Positions 43,612-52,789 of a DNA stretch of 64,000 nucleotides are shown piece by piece. The position numbers and the translations under genes were made by a program. The stretch covers positions 434,001 through 498,000 of the forward strand of contig NZ_BAAAFC010000002.1 of assembly GCF_039523335.1 (NCBI RefSeq), given 5' to 3'. A model generated the notes under the pieces. The model was not told the origin of the DNA and did not search any database. It was given only the letters and a program-made list of their open reading frames with translations. Source of the DNA: Marinobacter szutsaonensis. Lineage in GTDB: Bacteria; Pseudomonadota; Gammaproteobacteria; Pseudomonadales; Oleiphilaceae. Position 1 is the stretch's first letter. Every line of letters starts with the position of its first letter.

Positions 43612-46254
43612 ATGCGTAGCAACCAGCCCCAAACCATCTACCTGAGCGAATACCAAGTACCGGCGTATCTGGTTGACCATGTGGATCTGAGGTTTGAGCT
43701 TTTCGAGGAAGGCGCCCGTGTCCACAGCACGCTGTCGGTGCGCCGGAATCCCGATTCCAGGGCAGCCAACGCTCCGCTGGAGCTGGATGGAGACAGCCTC
43801 AGGCTGGAATCCGTCGCCCTCGATGGCGCCGAGTTGTCGGCGGCCGATTACGAGGACCGGGGCGATCAGCTGGTCATTGCCTCGGTGCCCGAGCAGTTCG
43901 AGCTCTCGGTGGTAACCTGGATCGAGCCCCAGAACAACACCCGCCTCGAAGGTCTGTACAAATCCTCCGGAATGTTCTGCACCCAGTGTGAGGCTGAGGG
44001 CTTCCGCTGCATTACCTTCTTCCCGGACCGCCCGGATGTCATGGCCCGTTTCCGCACCCGTATCGAGGCGGACAAAGCTTCCTATCCGGTGCTGCTGTCC
44101 AACGGCAACGACGTTGACCGGGGCGAGCTCGAGGGTGGCCGTCATTTTGTCACCTGGGAAGACCCGTTCCCGAAGCCCTGTTACCTGTTTGCCCTGGTGG
44201 CCGGCGATCTGGTGGAAAAACGGGATACCTTCCGGACCTGTTCCGATCGCGACATCGACCTGCGCATGTACGTGGAGCCGCGGAATGCGGAGAAATGCGA
44301 CCATGCCATGGACTCCCTGAAACGATCCATGCGCTGGGATGAGGAAGTCTATGGACGGGAGTACGACCTGGATATCTTCATGATCGTGGCCGTCGACGAT
44401 TTCAACATGGGCGCCATGGAGAACAAGGGCCTGAACATCTTCAACTCATCCTGTGTTCTGGCCAGCCAGGATACCGCCACGGACGCGGCGTTCCAGCGCA
44501 TCGAGGCAATCGTTGCCCACGAGTACTTCCACAACTGGTCCGGCAACCGGGTCACCTGTCGTGACTGGTTCCAGCTGAGCCTGAAGGAAGGCTTCACCGT
44601 GTTCCGGGATTCCCAGTTCTCCGCTGACATGGGATCGCCGACGGTCAAGCGCATTGAGGACGTGACTCTGTTGCGCACAGCCCAATTTGCCGAAGATGCC
44701 GGCCCCATGGCCCACCCGGTGCGGCCGGCTTCCTACATGGAAATCTCCAACTTCTACACCCTGACCATCTACGAAAAGGGTGCCGAAGTCGTGCGCATGA
44801 TCCATAACCTGCTGGGGCCGGAGATGTTCCGTAAGGGCTCCGACCTTTACTTCGAGCGTCACGACGGTCAGGCGGTGACCACCGATGATTTTGTCCGCGC
44901 CATGGAAGATGCCTCAGGGCGTGATCTGAGCCAGTTCCGTCTCTGGTATGAGCAGGCCGGTACGCCAGTGCTCAATGTCTCTGATGAGTTTGATGCAGAG
45001 CAAGGTGTGTATCGCCTGACCATCGAGCAGCACATCCCGGATACCCCGGGCCAGAACAGCAAAAAGCCGCAACACATTCCGTTCGCCCTGGGCCTGTTGG
45101 GCAGCCGGGGTGAGGCCCTGCCAATCATGCTTGAGGCGGGCGAGGAAAACGCACCGGCTGAACGGGTGCTGGAGCTGAATGAAGCGAGTCATACCTTCGA
45201 GTTCCACGGCATCGGTGAATGCCCCGTGCCCTCACTCCTGCGTCATTTCTCCGCGCCGGTGCGGGTGAATTACCCGTGGTCCCGTGAGCAGTTGCTGTTC
45301 CTGATGAGCCACGACCCGGACGGCTTCAACCGTTGGGATGCCGGCCAGAGGCTGGCGGTGGATGTGATCCAGTCCCTGGTGGGTGCGCCCAGGGATGCTG
45401 CCGTCGAGCCGCGACTGGTTACTTCCTATCGCCACCTGATTTGCGACTCCTCCCTGGACCAGGCGCTTGTGGCCAAGATGCTTCAGCTGCCGTCCGAGGC
45501 CTACCTGATCGAGCTGGCGGACAATGCCGATGTTCCTGCCATCCACCGTGCCCGGGAACGGGTGCTCAAGCACCTGGCCATCTCCCTGCGGGATGAGCTG
45601 GTTGCCTGTTATCGGCGTAATCTCGAGTCCGGTGACTACGAGCTTACCCCCGAGGCGATTGCCCGTCGCAGCCTGCGCAATACGGCCCTGGCATGGCTCC
45701 TGATGATCAATGACGAGGAAGGGCGTGAACTGGCCGTTCGCCAGTTCCGTTCCGCCGATAACATGACGGACCGGATGGGTGCACTTCGGGCCCTGGTGAA
45801 CTCTGACTACGAGGAAGACCGCAACCTGGCGCTGGAAAAGTTCTACCAGCAATTCCGGGAGGACCCGCAGGTAATCGAACAGTGGTTCTCGGTCCAGGCT
45901 GCCAGCGATCGTGCCGGCCAGTTGCCCCAGATTCATGCCTTGCTGGACCACCCGGCATTCGATTGGAAGAACCCCAACAAGGTGCGTTCCGTGGTGGGTG
46001 CCTTTGCCGGGCAGAACCTGGCGGCCTTCCACAACCCGGATGGCTCGGGCTATGACTTCCTGGCCGAGCAGGTGTGCCGCCTGGATGACAGCAACCCCCA
46101 GATTGCTGCACGTCTGGTCACGCCCCTGACCCGTTGGCGGAAGTTTGCTCCGGAGTATCGCGAACAGATGAAAGCCGCGCTGGAACGCATCCGTGACAAG
46201 GACGGTCTGTCCCGGGATGTTTACGAGGTAGTGCACAAGAGCCTGGCCGGCTGA
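43612..46254 (+). CDS. pepN: aminopeptidase N
   Basis: The 880-residue M1 metallopeptidase has the exopeptidase motif GAMEN (267-271) and the zinc site HEYFH (His303, Glu304, His307) with the third ligand in KEGF about 18 residues on. Length and layout match E. coli PepN (870). It removes N-terminal residues from peptides in the cytoplasm. GTGGAG precedes the ATG at 43612; an upstream ATG inside the DUF2797 gene is not supported. It ends the nadK-to-pepN block. Confidence 0.96.
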   Translation: MRSNQPQTIYLSEYQVPAYLVDHVDLRFELFEEGARVHSTLSVRRNPDSRAANAPLELDGDSLRLESVALDGAELSAADYEDRGDQLVIASVPEQFELSVVTWIEPQNNTRLEGLYKSSGMFCTQCEAEGFRCITFFPDRPDVMARFRTRIEADKASYPVLLSNGNDVDRGELEGGRHFVTWEDPFPKPCYLFALVAGDLVEKRDTFRTCSDRDIDLRMYVEPRNAEKCDHAMDSLKRSMRWDEEVYGREYDLDIFMIVAVDDFNMGAMENKGLNIFNSSCVLASQDTATDAAFQRIEAIVAHEYFHNWSGNRVTCRDWFQLSLKEGFTVFRDSQFSADMGSPTVKRIEDVTLLRTAQFAEDAGPMAHPVRPASYMEISNFYTLTIYEKGAEVVRMIHNLLGPEMFRKGSDLYFERHDGQAVTTDDFVRAMEDASGRDLSQFRLWYEQAGTPVLNVSDEFDAEQGVYRLTIEQHIPDTPGQNSKKPQHIPFALGLLGSRGEALPIMLEAGEENAPAERVLELNEASHTFEFHGIGECPVPSLLRHFSAPVRVNYPWSREQLLFLMSHDPDGFNRWDAGQRLAVDVIQSLVGAPRDAAVEPRLVTSYRHLICDSSLDQALVAKMLQLPSEAYLIELADNADVPAIHRARERVLKHLAISLRDELVACYRRNLESGDYELTPEAIARRSLRNTALAWLLMINDEEGRELAVRQFRSADNMTDRMGALRALVNSDYEEDRNLALEKFYQQFREDPQVIEQWFSVQAASDRAGQLPQIHALLDHPAFDWKNPNKVRSVVGAFAGQNLAAFHNPDGSGYDFLAEQVCRLDDSNPQIAARLVTPLTRWRKFAPEYREQMKAALERIRDKDGLSRDVYEVVHKSLAG

Positions 46255-46264
46255 GCCGCCGATG

Positions 46265-46300
46265 TCCGGCTGTGACAACAGCGCCGCTGTCACAGCCGGA
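46265..46300. terminator. 13-bp perfect hairpin after pepN
   Basis: TCCGGCTGTGACA (46265-46277) and TGTCACAGCCGGA (46288-46300) pair around a 10-nt loop. No U-tract follows, so it is a likely mRNA 3' stabiliser or weak terminator. Confidence 0.55.
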
Positions 46301-46429
46301 TACAAAATCGCACTTTCGGTCGATAGACAATGTTGCCCGATCCGTTAGTCTAATTGAAAGTCTCAAGCTCCATGAGACCACAACAAAAAAGCCCCTCAAG
46401 AGGCTTCCAGACGGATTTAAGGTTAGACC

Positions 46430-47818
46430 ATGATGTATAACAAAAACACGCTGTTGAGCGGCCTCTTGGCCCTGTCTGTCTCGGCTGTACCTGCCTACGC
46501 TGCCGTCTCCCAGAGTGAGGCCGCCCGTCTTGGCAACGAACTGACTCCATTTGGCTCTCCGAAAGCCGGCAACGCTGCCGGAACCATCCCCGCGTGGGAC
46601 GGTGGGCTGACCGAACCCCCGGCCGGTTACCGGGAGAGTGGTCAGCACCATATCAACCCGTTCCCGGATGACGAGGTGCTGTTTACGATCACGGCCCAGA
46701 ACATGGATCAGTACAATGAATACCTGACCGACGGCGTCAGGGCCATGTTCGATACCTATCCCACGACCTTCCAGATTCCCGTGTACCAGAGCCGACGCAG
46801 CCATGCCGTGCCGGACTGGGTTGCCGAGAACACCCGGGATAACGCTACTAGTGCCGACATCGTGGGTGAGGGCGCCGGTATCGAGGGAGCCTACGGTGGC
46901 TACCCCTTCCCGATTCTGCACGGCAATGATGAAGAGAAGGCCTGGCAGGTCATCTGGAACCATCTGACCCGCTGGCGTGGCGTTTATGTAACCCGCCGCT
47001 CCAGTGAGGTGGCGGTCCAGCAGGATGGCGATTACTCGCTGGTGACATCCCAGCAGGAAGCTTTCTTCAACTATTACAATCCGGAAGGTGACGAGAGTAC
47101 CCTCGACAACGTCATCTTCTATTATCTGTCATTCACCCAGTCTCCGCCCCGTCTGGCCGGTGGTGCGATCCTGATTCATGAAACCATGAACCAGATCATC
47201 AACCCCCGTAACGGTTGGGGTTATAACGCCGGCCAGCGCCGGGTCCGTCGCGCTCCGAACCTGGGCTATGATTCCCCGATCGCGGCTTCCGATAACCTCC
47301 GTACCGCGGATGACACTGACATCTTCAACGGTGCCCTGGACCGCTATAACTGGACCTACCTGGGCAAGCGCGAGATCTACATTCCCTACAACAACTACCT
47401 TATCGGGGAGAAGGGTCTGTCCTATGACGATATCCTCGGTATCTCCCATATCAATCCCGAGCTGACCCGCTGGGAGCTGCACCGGGTGCACGTGGTCGAG
47501 GCGACCCTGAAGCAGGGTGAGCGCCATATCTATGGCAAGCGCCGTTTCTATGTCGATGAGGACAGCTGGAACACCGTGCTGCTTGACCAGTATGACGGTC
47601 GCGGCGAGTTGTGGCGCGTCACCATGGGCCTGCCGAAGAATTATTATGAATTACCCGGTGTATGGACGGTACTGGACGTCTATCATGATCTTCAGGCCCG
47701 CCGTTATCACGTTCTCGGACTCGATACCGAAGAGCCCAATACCCGGGTATTCACTGACAAGATTCCCAACAGGCGCTACTTCTCACCGGCCTCGCTGCGC
47801 CGCAGGAGTGTTCGCTGA
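46430..47818 (+). CDS. DUF1329 outer-membrane-associated protein
   Basis: The 462-residue protein has a signal peptide (cleavage after AYA, about residue 24) followed by the DUF1329 signature: SEAARLGNELTPFGSPKAGNAAGTIPAWDGG near the N-terminus and WELHRVHVVEATLKQGERHIYGKRRFYVDEDSWN near the C-terminus. DUF1329 proteins adopt a LolB-like fold and usually occur beside DUF1302 barrels, YCF48 proteins and MMPL transporters, in sets implicated in lipid or steroid export. Here YCF48 and MMPL follow but no DUF1302 gene is present. The leader has a GTCTCA/TGAGAC hairpin. Confidence 0.9.
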   Translation: MMYNKNTLLSGLLALSVSAVPAYAAVSQSEAARLGNELTPFGSPKAGNAAGTIPAWDGGLTEPPAGYRESGQHHINPFPDDEVLFTITAQNMDQYNEYLTDGVRAMFDTYPTTFQIPVYQSRRSHAVPDWVAENTRDNATSADIVGEGAGIEGAYGGYPFPILHGNDEEKAWQVIWNHLTRWRGVYVTRRSSEVAVQQDGDYSLVTSQQEAFFNYYNPEGDESTLDNVIFYYLSFTQSPPRLAGGAILIHETMNQIINPRNGWGYNAGQRRVRRAPNLGYDSPIAASDNLRTADDTDIFNGALDRYNWTYLGKREIYIPYNNYLIGEKGLSYDDILGISHINPELTRWELHRVHVVEATLKQGERHIYGKRRFYVDEDSWNTVLLDQYDGRGELWRVTMGLPKNYYELPGVWTVLDVYHDLQARRYHVLGLDTEEPNTRVFTDKIPNRRYFSPASLRRRSVR

Positions 47819-47858
47819 GGCGCGAGGATCGCAACCCCGCCCAAAGGGATTGGCAATC

Positions 47859-47892
47859 AACATACCGGCAGTCGAGAGGCTGCCGGTATGTT
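47859..47892 (+). terminator. 13-bp perfect hairpin between the DUF1329 and YCF48 genes
   Basis: AACATACCGGCAG (47859-47871) and CTGCCGGTATGTT (47880-47892) pair around an 8-nt loop, with only a short T stretch after. It may partially attenuate or stabilise the operon mRNA. Confidence 0.5.
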
Positions 47893-47955
47893 TACAGTTA
47901 GAACCGGCTTTACCGGACAGAGACACACAGTAAAAACAACCGATAGGCAAACCGA

Positions 47956-49101
47956 ATGGCTACAAGCTTGATGCGTAAAACCCTGGGTGCAACCTGCCTT
48001 GGGCTTTCCATGGCCTGTGCATCTCCGGCTGTAATGGCAGTGGGGGATTTGCTTGAAACACCGGCCCGTCCCACGGAACTCGCTCCACAAAGCCTGCTGA
48101 ACGACGTTGCCGTTGCCGGCGACCGAATTGTCGCGGCGGGCGAGCGCGGGCACATCATCTACTCCGATGACGAAGGGCAAAGTTGGACCCAGGCTGAGGT
48201 GCCGGTGTCCGTTACCCTCACTGGCGTGGATTTTGGTACTGAAAGCCACGGCTGGGCCGTGGGCCACAGCGGTGCGGTGCTGCATTCGAGTGATTCTGGC
48301 GTGAACTGGGAGCTCCAGTTGGATGGTATCCGGGCAGCGGAGCTGGCTATCGCCAGCCAGGAAGATGCCATCGCCGACATGGAAGAACGCATCGAGCAGG
48401 CGCCTGAAGAAGAGAAAGAAGATCTCGAGTGGGCGCTGGATGACCTGTTCTTCCGCCTGGAAAACATGCAGGCGGACCTGGATATCGGTCCGGTAAACCC
48501 GTTCCTGGATGTCTGGTTCGAGAATGACAGTCACGGCTTTGTGGTCGGTGCCTACGGTATGATCTATCGCACCACCGACGGTGGTGAAAGCTGGCAGGAC
48601 TGGTCACCGAAGCTGGACAACCCCCAGGGTTTTCATCTGAATGCCATCTCCAGCATCGCTGGCGGAGCTCTGTTTATCGTGGGTGAGGCGGGCCAGATCC
48701 ACGTCTCCATTGATGGCGGCGAAACCTGGGAACGCCGTGAGAGCCCTTACCCGGGCTCACTGTTCGGCGTGATTGGCACGGGCCGCGTCAACGAAGCCCT
48801 GGCTTTCGGCCTTCGTGGCACCCTGATGTATTCCGCGGATCTCGGAAAGTCCTGGTCAGTGGTCAACACCGGTTCCACGGCAACCCTCAATGACGGCGCC
48901 GCCGAGGGTGACCGGATCATCCTGGTCGGTAATGGTGGGGCTGTGCTCACCAGTGGTAACGGAGGGGATACCTTCCGCGAATACCTGCGTGATGACCGTC
49001 AAGGGGTAATGGGTGTGGTGCCGGTTTCGGACACCAATCTGCTCCTGGTAGGCGAGGGTGGCGTCAAGCACGCCGATCCCCAAGGCAAAAACCTTCAATA
49101 A
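47956..49101 (+). CDS. YCF48-like beta-propeller exported protein with helical insertion
   Basis: The 381-residue protein has a signal peptide (cleavage after about residue 28) and repeated propeller motifs of the YCF48/BNR type (GHIIYSDDEGQSW, GAVLHSSDSGVNW, GMIYRTTDGGESW, GQIHVSIDGGETW, GTLMYSADLGKSW). Between the second and third blades is a highly acidic helical insertion (about 125-176) likely to form a hairpin. In photosynthetic organisms YCF48 assists photosystem II; in proteobacteria the family pairs with MMPL/RND transporters as here, probably as a periplasmic chaperone or adaptor. Confidence 0.88.
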   Translation: MATSLMRKTLGATCLGLSMACASPAVMAVGDLLETPARPTELAPQSLLNDVAVAGDRIVAAGERGHIIYSDDEGQSWTQAEVPVSVTLTGVDFGTESHGWAVGHSGAVLHSSDSGVNWELQLDGIRAAELAIASQEDAIADMEERIEQAPEEEKEDLEWALDDLFFRLENMQADLDIGPVNPFLDVWFENDSHGFVVGAYGMIYRTTDGGESWQDWSPKLDNPQGFHLNAISSIAGGALFIVGEAGQIHVSIDGGETWERRESPYPGSLFGVIGTGRVNEALAFGLRGTLMYSADLGKSWSVVNTGSTATLNDGAAEGDRIILVGNGGAVLTSGNGGDTFREYLRDDRQGVMGVVPVSDTNLLLVGEGGVKHADPQGKNLQ

Positions 49102-49147
49102 CGCCCTGATGTGGCAACAACAGAACCGATAATAGAGGGGCTTTTGA

Positions 49148-51532
49148 ATGTCCAACCCGAAGCATGACAAGGGCGAACATTACCTGACCACGCCAAAGGC
49201 GGAACCGTTCCTGGAACGTCTGATTTTCAACAATCGGGCGATCATCCTGGTACTGCTGACCATCCTGACCCTGTTCCTCGGCTACAACGCGGCCAAGATC
49301 CAGCCGGATGCCAGTTTCGAGCGGATGATTCCGCTGGAGCATCCGTACATCGTCAACATGCTCGAGCACAGGGACGACCTGGAAAACCTGGGTAACTTTG
49401 TGCGGATCGCCGTGGAATCCAAAGACGGCGATATCTTCTCTCCAGAGTACATGGAGACCCTGAAGCAGATTACCGACGAGGTGTTCTATCTCAACGGTGT
49501 TGACCGCTCAGGCCTGAAGTCGCTGTGGACCTCCAACGTGCGCTGGGTGGAAGTAACCGAGCAGGGCTTCCAGGGCGGTACGGTAATACCGGATGACTAC
49601 GACGGCTCTCCGGAAAGTCTGGAGCAGTTGCGACAGAACGTACTGCGTTCCAATGAAGTCGGCCGACTGATCTCCGATAACTTCAAGTCGACGATTGTCT
49701 ACGCTCCGCTGTACGAGAACGATCCGGAGACCGGTGAGCCGCTGGATTACGGCACCTTCTCCCGTCAGTTGGAAGAAAAGATCCGGGAGAAGTACGAAGC
49801 CCAGAATCCGAATATTGAGATCCACATTGTCGGCTTTGCCAAGAAGGTGGGGGACCTGATCGAGGGTATCGGCTCCATCGCCTGGTTTGCGGGTATCACC
49901 ATTGTCCTGACCACGCTGCTGCTGTTCTGGTATTCCCGCAGTGTTTCCGGAACCCTGGTGCCGGTGTTCACCTCCATTATTGCCGTGTTCTGGCAGCTGG
50001 GCACTTTGCGCCTGCTGGGCTACGGCCTGGATCCGTACTCGGTTCTGGTACCCTTCCTGGTGTTTGCTATCGGTATCAGTCATGGCGTGCAGATCGTCAA
50101 CGCCATGGCAGTGGAAGCGGCCAAGGGCTTTGATCCCATCACCGCCGCCCGTCTCGCATTCCGGGCGCTGTACATTCCGGGCATGCTGGCGTTGATTTCC
50201 GATGCTTTCGGCTTCCTGACCCTGTTCTTCATCGAGATCGATGTCATCCGGGATCTGGCGGTTGCCGCCGGTATCGGTGTTGCCTTCGTGATCATCACCA
50301 ACCTGGTGCTGCATGTACTGATCATGTCCTACATCGGTATCTCCAAGGGTGGTGTGCGCCATGTTCAGAACCACGGTGAGAAGCAGGATCGCAAATGGCG
50401 ACTCCTGTCCAACTTCTCCCATCCGAGTGTCGCGCCCATCTCCTTGCTGATTGCGGTGATCGGTCTCGGTCTTGGTCTCTACTACAAGCAGGACCTGAAG
50501 GTAGGTGACCTGGACCAGGGCGCACCGGAGCTGCGCAAGGACTCCCGCTACAACCAGGATAACGCCTACATCATCGACAACTACTCCACCAGTGCCGATG
50601 TCATGGTGGTGATGGTGAAGACGCCAGTGGAGCAGTGCACCCAGTACAGCGTACTGCGGGCCATGGACTCACTGCAGTGGGAGTTGGCGAACACGCCGGG
50701 CGTCCAGTCCACGGGATCGCTGGCGGACGTCTCCAAGATCGTTACCAAGGCGCTGAACGAAGGTAACTGGAACTGGTATGCCATTTCCCGCAACCAGACC
50801 ATCATCAATGCCTCCATCCGTAACGCGCCTTCCGGGTTGATCAACACCGATTGCAGCCTGACACCGTTGCTGGTGTTCCTGGAGGATCACAAGGCTGAAA
50901 CCCTGCAAACTGCAGTCGAAGTAGTTGAAGAGTTCGCCCAGGCAAACAGCAACGAGGAGCATACGTTCCTGTTGGCTGCCGGTAACGCCGGTGTCGAAGC
51001 GGCCACCAACGAGGTTATTTCCAAAGCCAAGGACATGATGCTGATCTTCGTCTACGGCGTGGTGAGTCTGCTGTGCTTCCTGACCTTCCGTTCCATCCGC
51101 GCGGTACTGTGTATCGTGATCCCGCTGGGCCTGACCTCGATCCTGTGTGAGGCGATCATGGCGGTCTCGGGTATCGGTATCAAGGTGGCGACCCTGCCGG
51201 TCATCGCGCTTGGTGTGGGTATCGGTGTGGACTATGGCATCTACATCTACAGCAAGCTTGAAAAGTACCTGCTGGAAGGAAAGACCCTGCAGGACGCGTA
51301 CTACGAAACCCTGCGCTCCACCGGCAAGGCTGTGGTCTTCACCGGTGTGACCCTTGGTATCGGTGTCGTGACCTGGATCTTCTCGCCCATCAAGTTCCAG
51401 GCCGATATGGGCTTCCTGCTGTTCTTCATGTTCCTCTGGAACATGATCGGCGCCATCTGGCTGCTGCCGGCACTGGCCCGCTTCCTGCTTCGCCCGGAGC
51501 GCATGCTTGAAAAGGCGAGGACAGCGAAATAA
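49148..51532 (+). CDS. MMPL/RND-superfamily transporter
   Basis: The 794-residue inner membrane protein has the two-fold RND layout: one helix near 28-48, a large periplasmic loop, a five-helix group (about 240-400), a second helix near 425-445, another loop and a final five-helix group (about 635-785). The key block is GVGIGVDYGIYIYSKLEKYLLEGKTLQDA. Such proteins use the proton gradient to move lipids or hydrophobic compounds out of the inner membrane. It is the last gene of the DUF1329-YCF48-MMPL set and is closed by a clean terminator. Confidence 0.9.
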   Translation: MSNPKHDKGEHYLTTPKAEPFLERLIFNNRAIILVLLTILTLFLGYNAAKIQPDASFERMIPLEHPYIVNMLEHRDDLENLGNFVRIAVESKDGDIFSPEYMETLKQITDEVFYLNGVDRSGLKSLWTSNVRWVEVTEQGFQGGTVIPDDYDGSPESLEQLRQNVLRSNEVGRLISDNFKSTIVYAPLYENDPETGEPLDYGTFSRQLEEKIREKYEAQNPNIEIHIVGFAKKVGDLIEGIGSIAWFAGITIVLTTLLLFWYSRSVSGTLVPVFTSIIAVFWQLGTLRLLGYGLDPYSVLVPFLVFAIGISHGVQIVNAMAVEAAKGFDPITAARLAFRALYIPGMLALISDAFGFLTLFFIEIDVIRDLAVAAGIGVAFVIITNLVLHVLIMSYIGISKGGVRHVQNHGEKQDRKWRLLSNFSHPSVAPISLLIAVIGLGLGLYYKQDLKVGDLDQGAPELRKDSRYNQDNAYIIDNYSTSADVMVVMVKTPVEQCTQYSVLRAMDSLQWELANTPGVQSTGSLADVSKIVTKALNEGNWNWYAISRNQTIINASIRNAPSGLINTDCSLTPLLVFLEDHKAETLQTAVEVVEEFAQANSNEEHTFLLAAGNAGVEAATNEVISKAKDMMLIFVYGVVSLLCFLTFRSIRAVLCIVIPLGLTSILCEAIMAVSGIGIKVATLPVIALGVGIGVDYGIYIYSKLEKYLLEGKTLQDAYYETLRSTGKAVVFTGVTLGIGVVTWIFSPIKFQADMGFLLFFMFLWNMIGAIWLLPALARFLLRPERMLEKARTAK

Positions 51533-51551
51533 GCTTGTCACCCCCGATCAG

Positions 51552-51576
51552 AAAAGCCCGCGCTGCGGGCTTTTTT
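51552..51576. terminator. intrinsic terminator after the MMPL gene
   Basis: AAAAGCCCGC (51552-51561), a GCT loop, and GCGGGCTTTT (51565-51574) end in six Ts. A run of As on the left gives some activity on the other strand. Confidence 0.9.
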
Positions 51577-51610
51577 GTTGTTGGGTCAATTGTTTAGAGA
51601 GCTAACTCTG

Positions 51611-51631
51611 ACTTTATTTATGCCATAAAGT
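51611..51631. promoter_or_regulatory. ACTTTAT-ATAAAGT inverted repeat upstream of the TRAP operon
   Basis: ACTTTAT (51611-51617) and ATAAAGT (51625-51631) flank a TTATGCC spacer, about 90 bases ahead of the TAXI gene. A second, weaker repeat (ACGGAC 51647-51652, GTCCGT 51662-51667) lies between them and the gene. Operator function is inferred from position. Confidence 0.4.
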
Positions 51632-51718
51632 GGTCTATGTTCTAAGACGGACGCGAAATATGTCCGTATGAGAGACGGGCATTCTTTAATTACAACGAGC
51701 AGAAAAGGAACGACTCAC

Positions 51719-52702
51719 ATGACACTGAAACTCAAAGCTTCCGCTCTTGCTGTAGCCGCTGCGGTCAGCCTTGGTGCTGCATCCACTTCGGTATCTGCGC
51801 AGGAGCAGCGTTTCGTGACCATCGGTACCGGCGGTGTGACTGGTGTTTATTATCCCGCCGGCGGCGCAATCTGCCGTCTGGTCAACATGGACCGGAAAGA
51901 GCACGGTATCCGTTGTTCGGTTGAGAGTACCGGTGGTTCTGTCTACAACCTGAACGCGATCCGTCAGGGTGAGCTGGATCTGGCTGTGGCCCAGTCCGAC
52001 TGGCAGTACCACGCCTATAACGGCACCAGCCAGTTTGAAGACGACGGCGCCAACAAGGAACTGCGCGCGGTTTTCTCCCTGCACCCTGAGCCGTTCACCG
52101 TGGTTGCCAGCAAGGCTTCCGGCATCAAGAACTTCGAAGACCTCGAAGGCAAGCGGGTTTCCGTGGGTAACCCCGGATCCGGCCAGCGTGCCACTGCCGA
52201 GGTGCTGATGGATGAAATGGGCTGGACCATGGACAAGTTCTCCCTGGCCGCCGAGCTGAAGGCCGCCGAGCAGTCCCAGGCCCTGTGTGATGGCAACATC
52301 GATGCCTTCTTCTACACCGTTGGTCACCCGTCTGGTTCCATCAAGGAAGCGACCACTTCCTGCGACAGCGTGATCGTCAACGTGGACAACGATGCGACCA
52401 AAACCCTGATTGAGGAAAACCCGTACTACCGTAAGGCGGTTATTCCGGGTGGCATGTACCGTGGTACCGATGAAGATGTCACCACCTTCGGTGTGGCGGC
52501 GACCTTCGTCTCCTCCACTGACGTGCCGGATGAAGTTGTTTATGAGGTTGTGAAGGCGGTCTTCGAGAACTTTGACAGCTTCAAGCGTCTGCACCCGGCC
52601 TTCGCCAATCTGCAGAAAGAAGAAATGGTGCAGGATGCCCTGAGTGCGCCGCTGCATCCGGGTGCTGCCAAGTACTACAAGGAAGCCGGCCTGATCGACT
52701 GA
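51719..52702 (+). CDS. TAXI-family TRAP transporter substrate-binding protein
   Basis: The 327-residue protein has a signal peptide (cleavage after SVSA, about residue 25) and the TAXI block [25 protein letters not shown]. It continues with [31 protein letters not shown], the hallmark of periplasmic TRAP binding proteins, which deliver an organic acid or amino acid to the permease encoded next. The ligand is unknown. AAGGAA precedes the ATG at 51719. The permease starts 87 bases downstream. Confidence 0.93.
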   Translation: MTLKLKASALAVAAAVSLGAASTSVSAQEQRFVTIGTGGVTGVYYPAGGAICRLVNMDRKEHGIRCSVESTGGSVYNLNAIRQGELDLAVAQSDWQYHAYNGTSQFEDDGANKELRAVFSLHPEPFTVVASKASGIKNFEDLEGKRVSVGNPGSGQRATAEVLMDEMGWTMDKFSLAAELKAAEQSQALCDGNIDAFFYTVGHPSGSIKEATTSCDSVIVNVDNDATKTLIEENPYYRKAVIPGGMYRGTDEDVTTFGVAATFVSSTDVPDEVVYEVVKAVFENFDSFKRLHPAFANLQKEEMVQDALSAPLHPGAAKYYKEAGLID

Positions 52703-52789
52703 TCCGGCGCTTTCCTGAAAACCGGCCGCGGGCAGCCCCGCCCGCGGCCTTTACTGATCTTCCCGATTTCCCTCTGACAGGATCCGGCT

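Noticed and set aside
46271..46295. CRP/Vfr-like TGTGA...TCACA
   Set aside because: The half-sites are 13 bp apart instead of 6 and lie in the arms of a 13-bp hairpin after pepN, so this is RNA structure.
46387..46405. Minus-strand terminator-like hairpin with a T-run ahead of the DUF1329 gene
   Set aside because: The stem is short with a G-T pair, and no minus-strand gene or sRNA promoter is seen beyond it. It may be chance.
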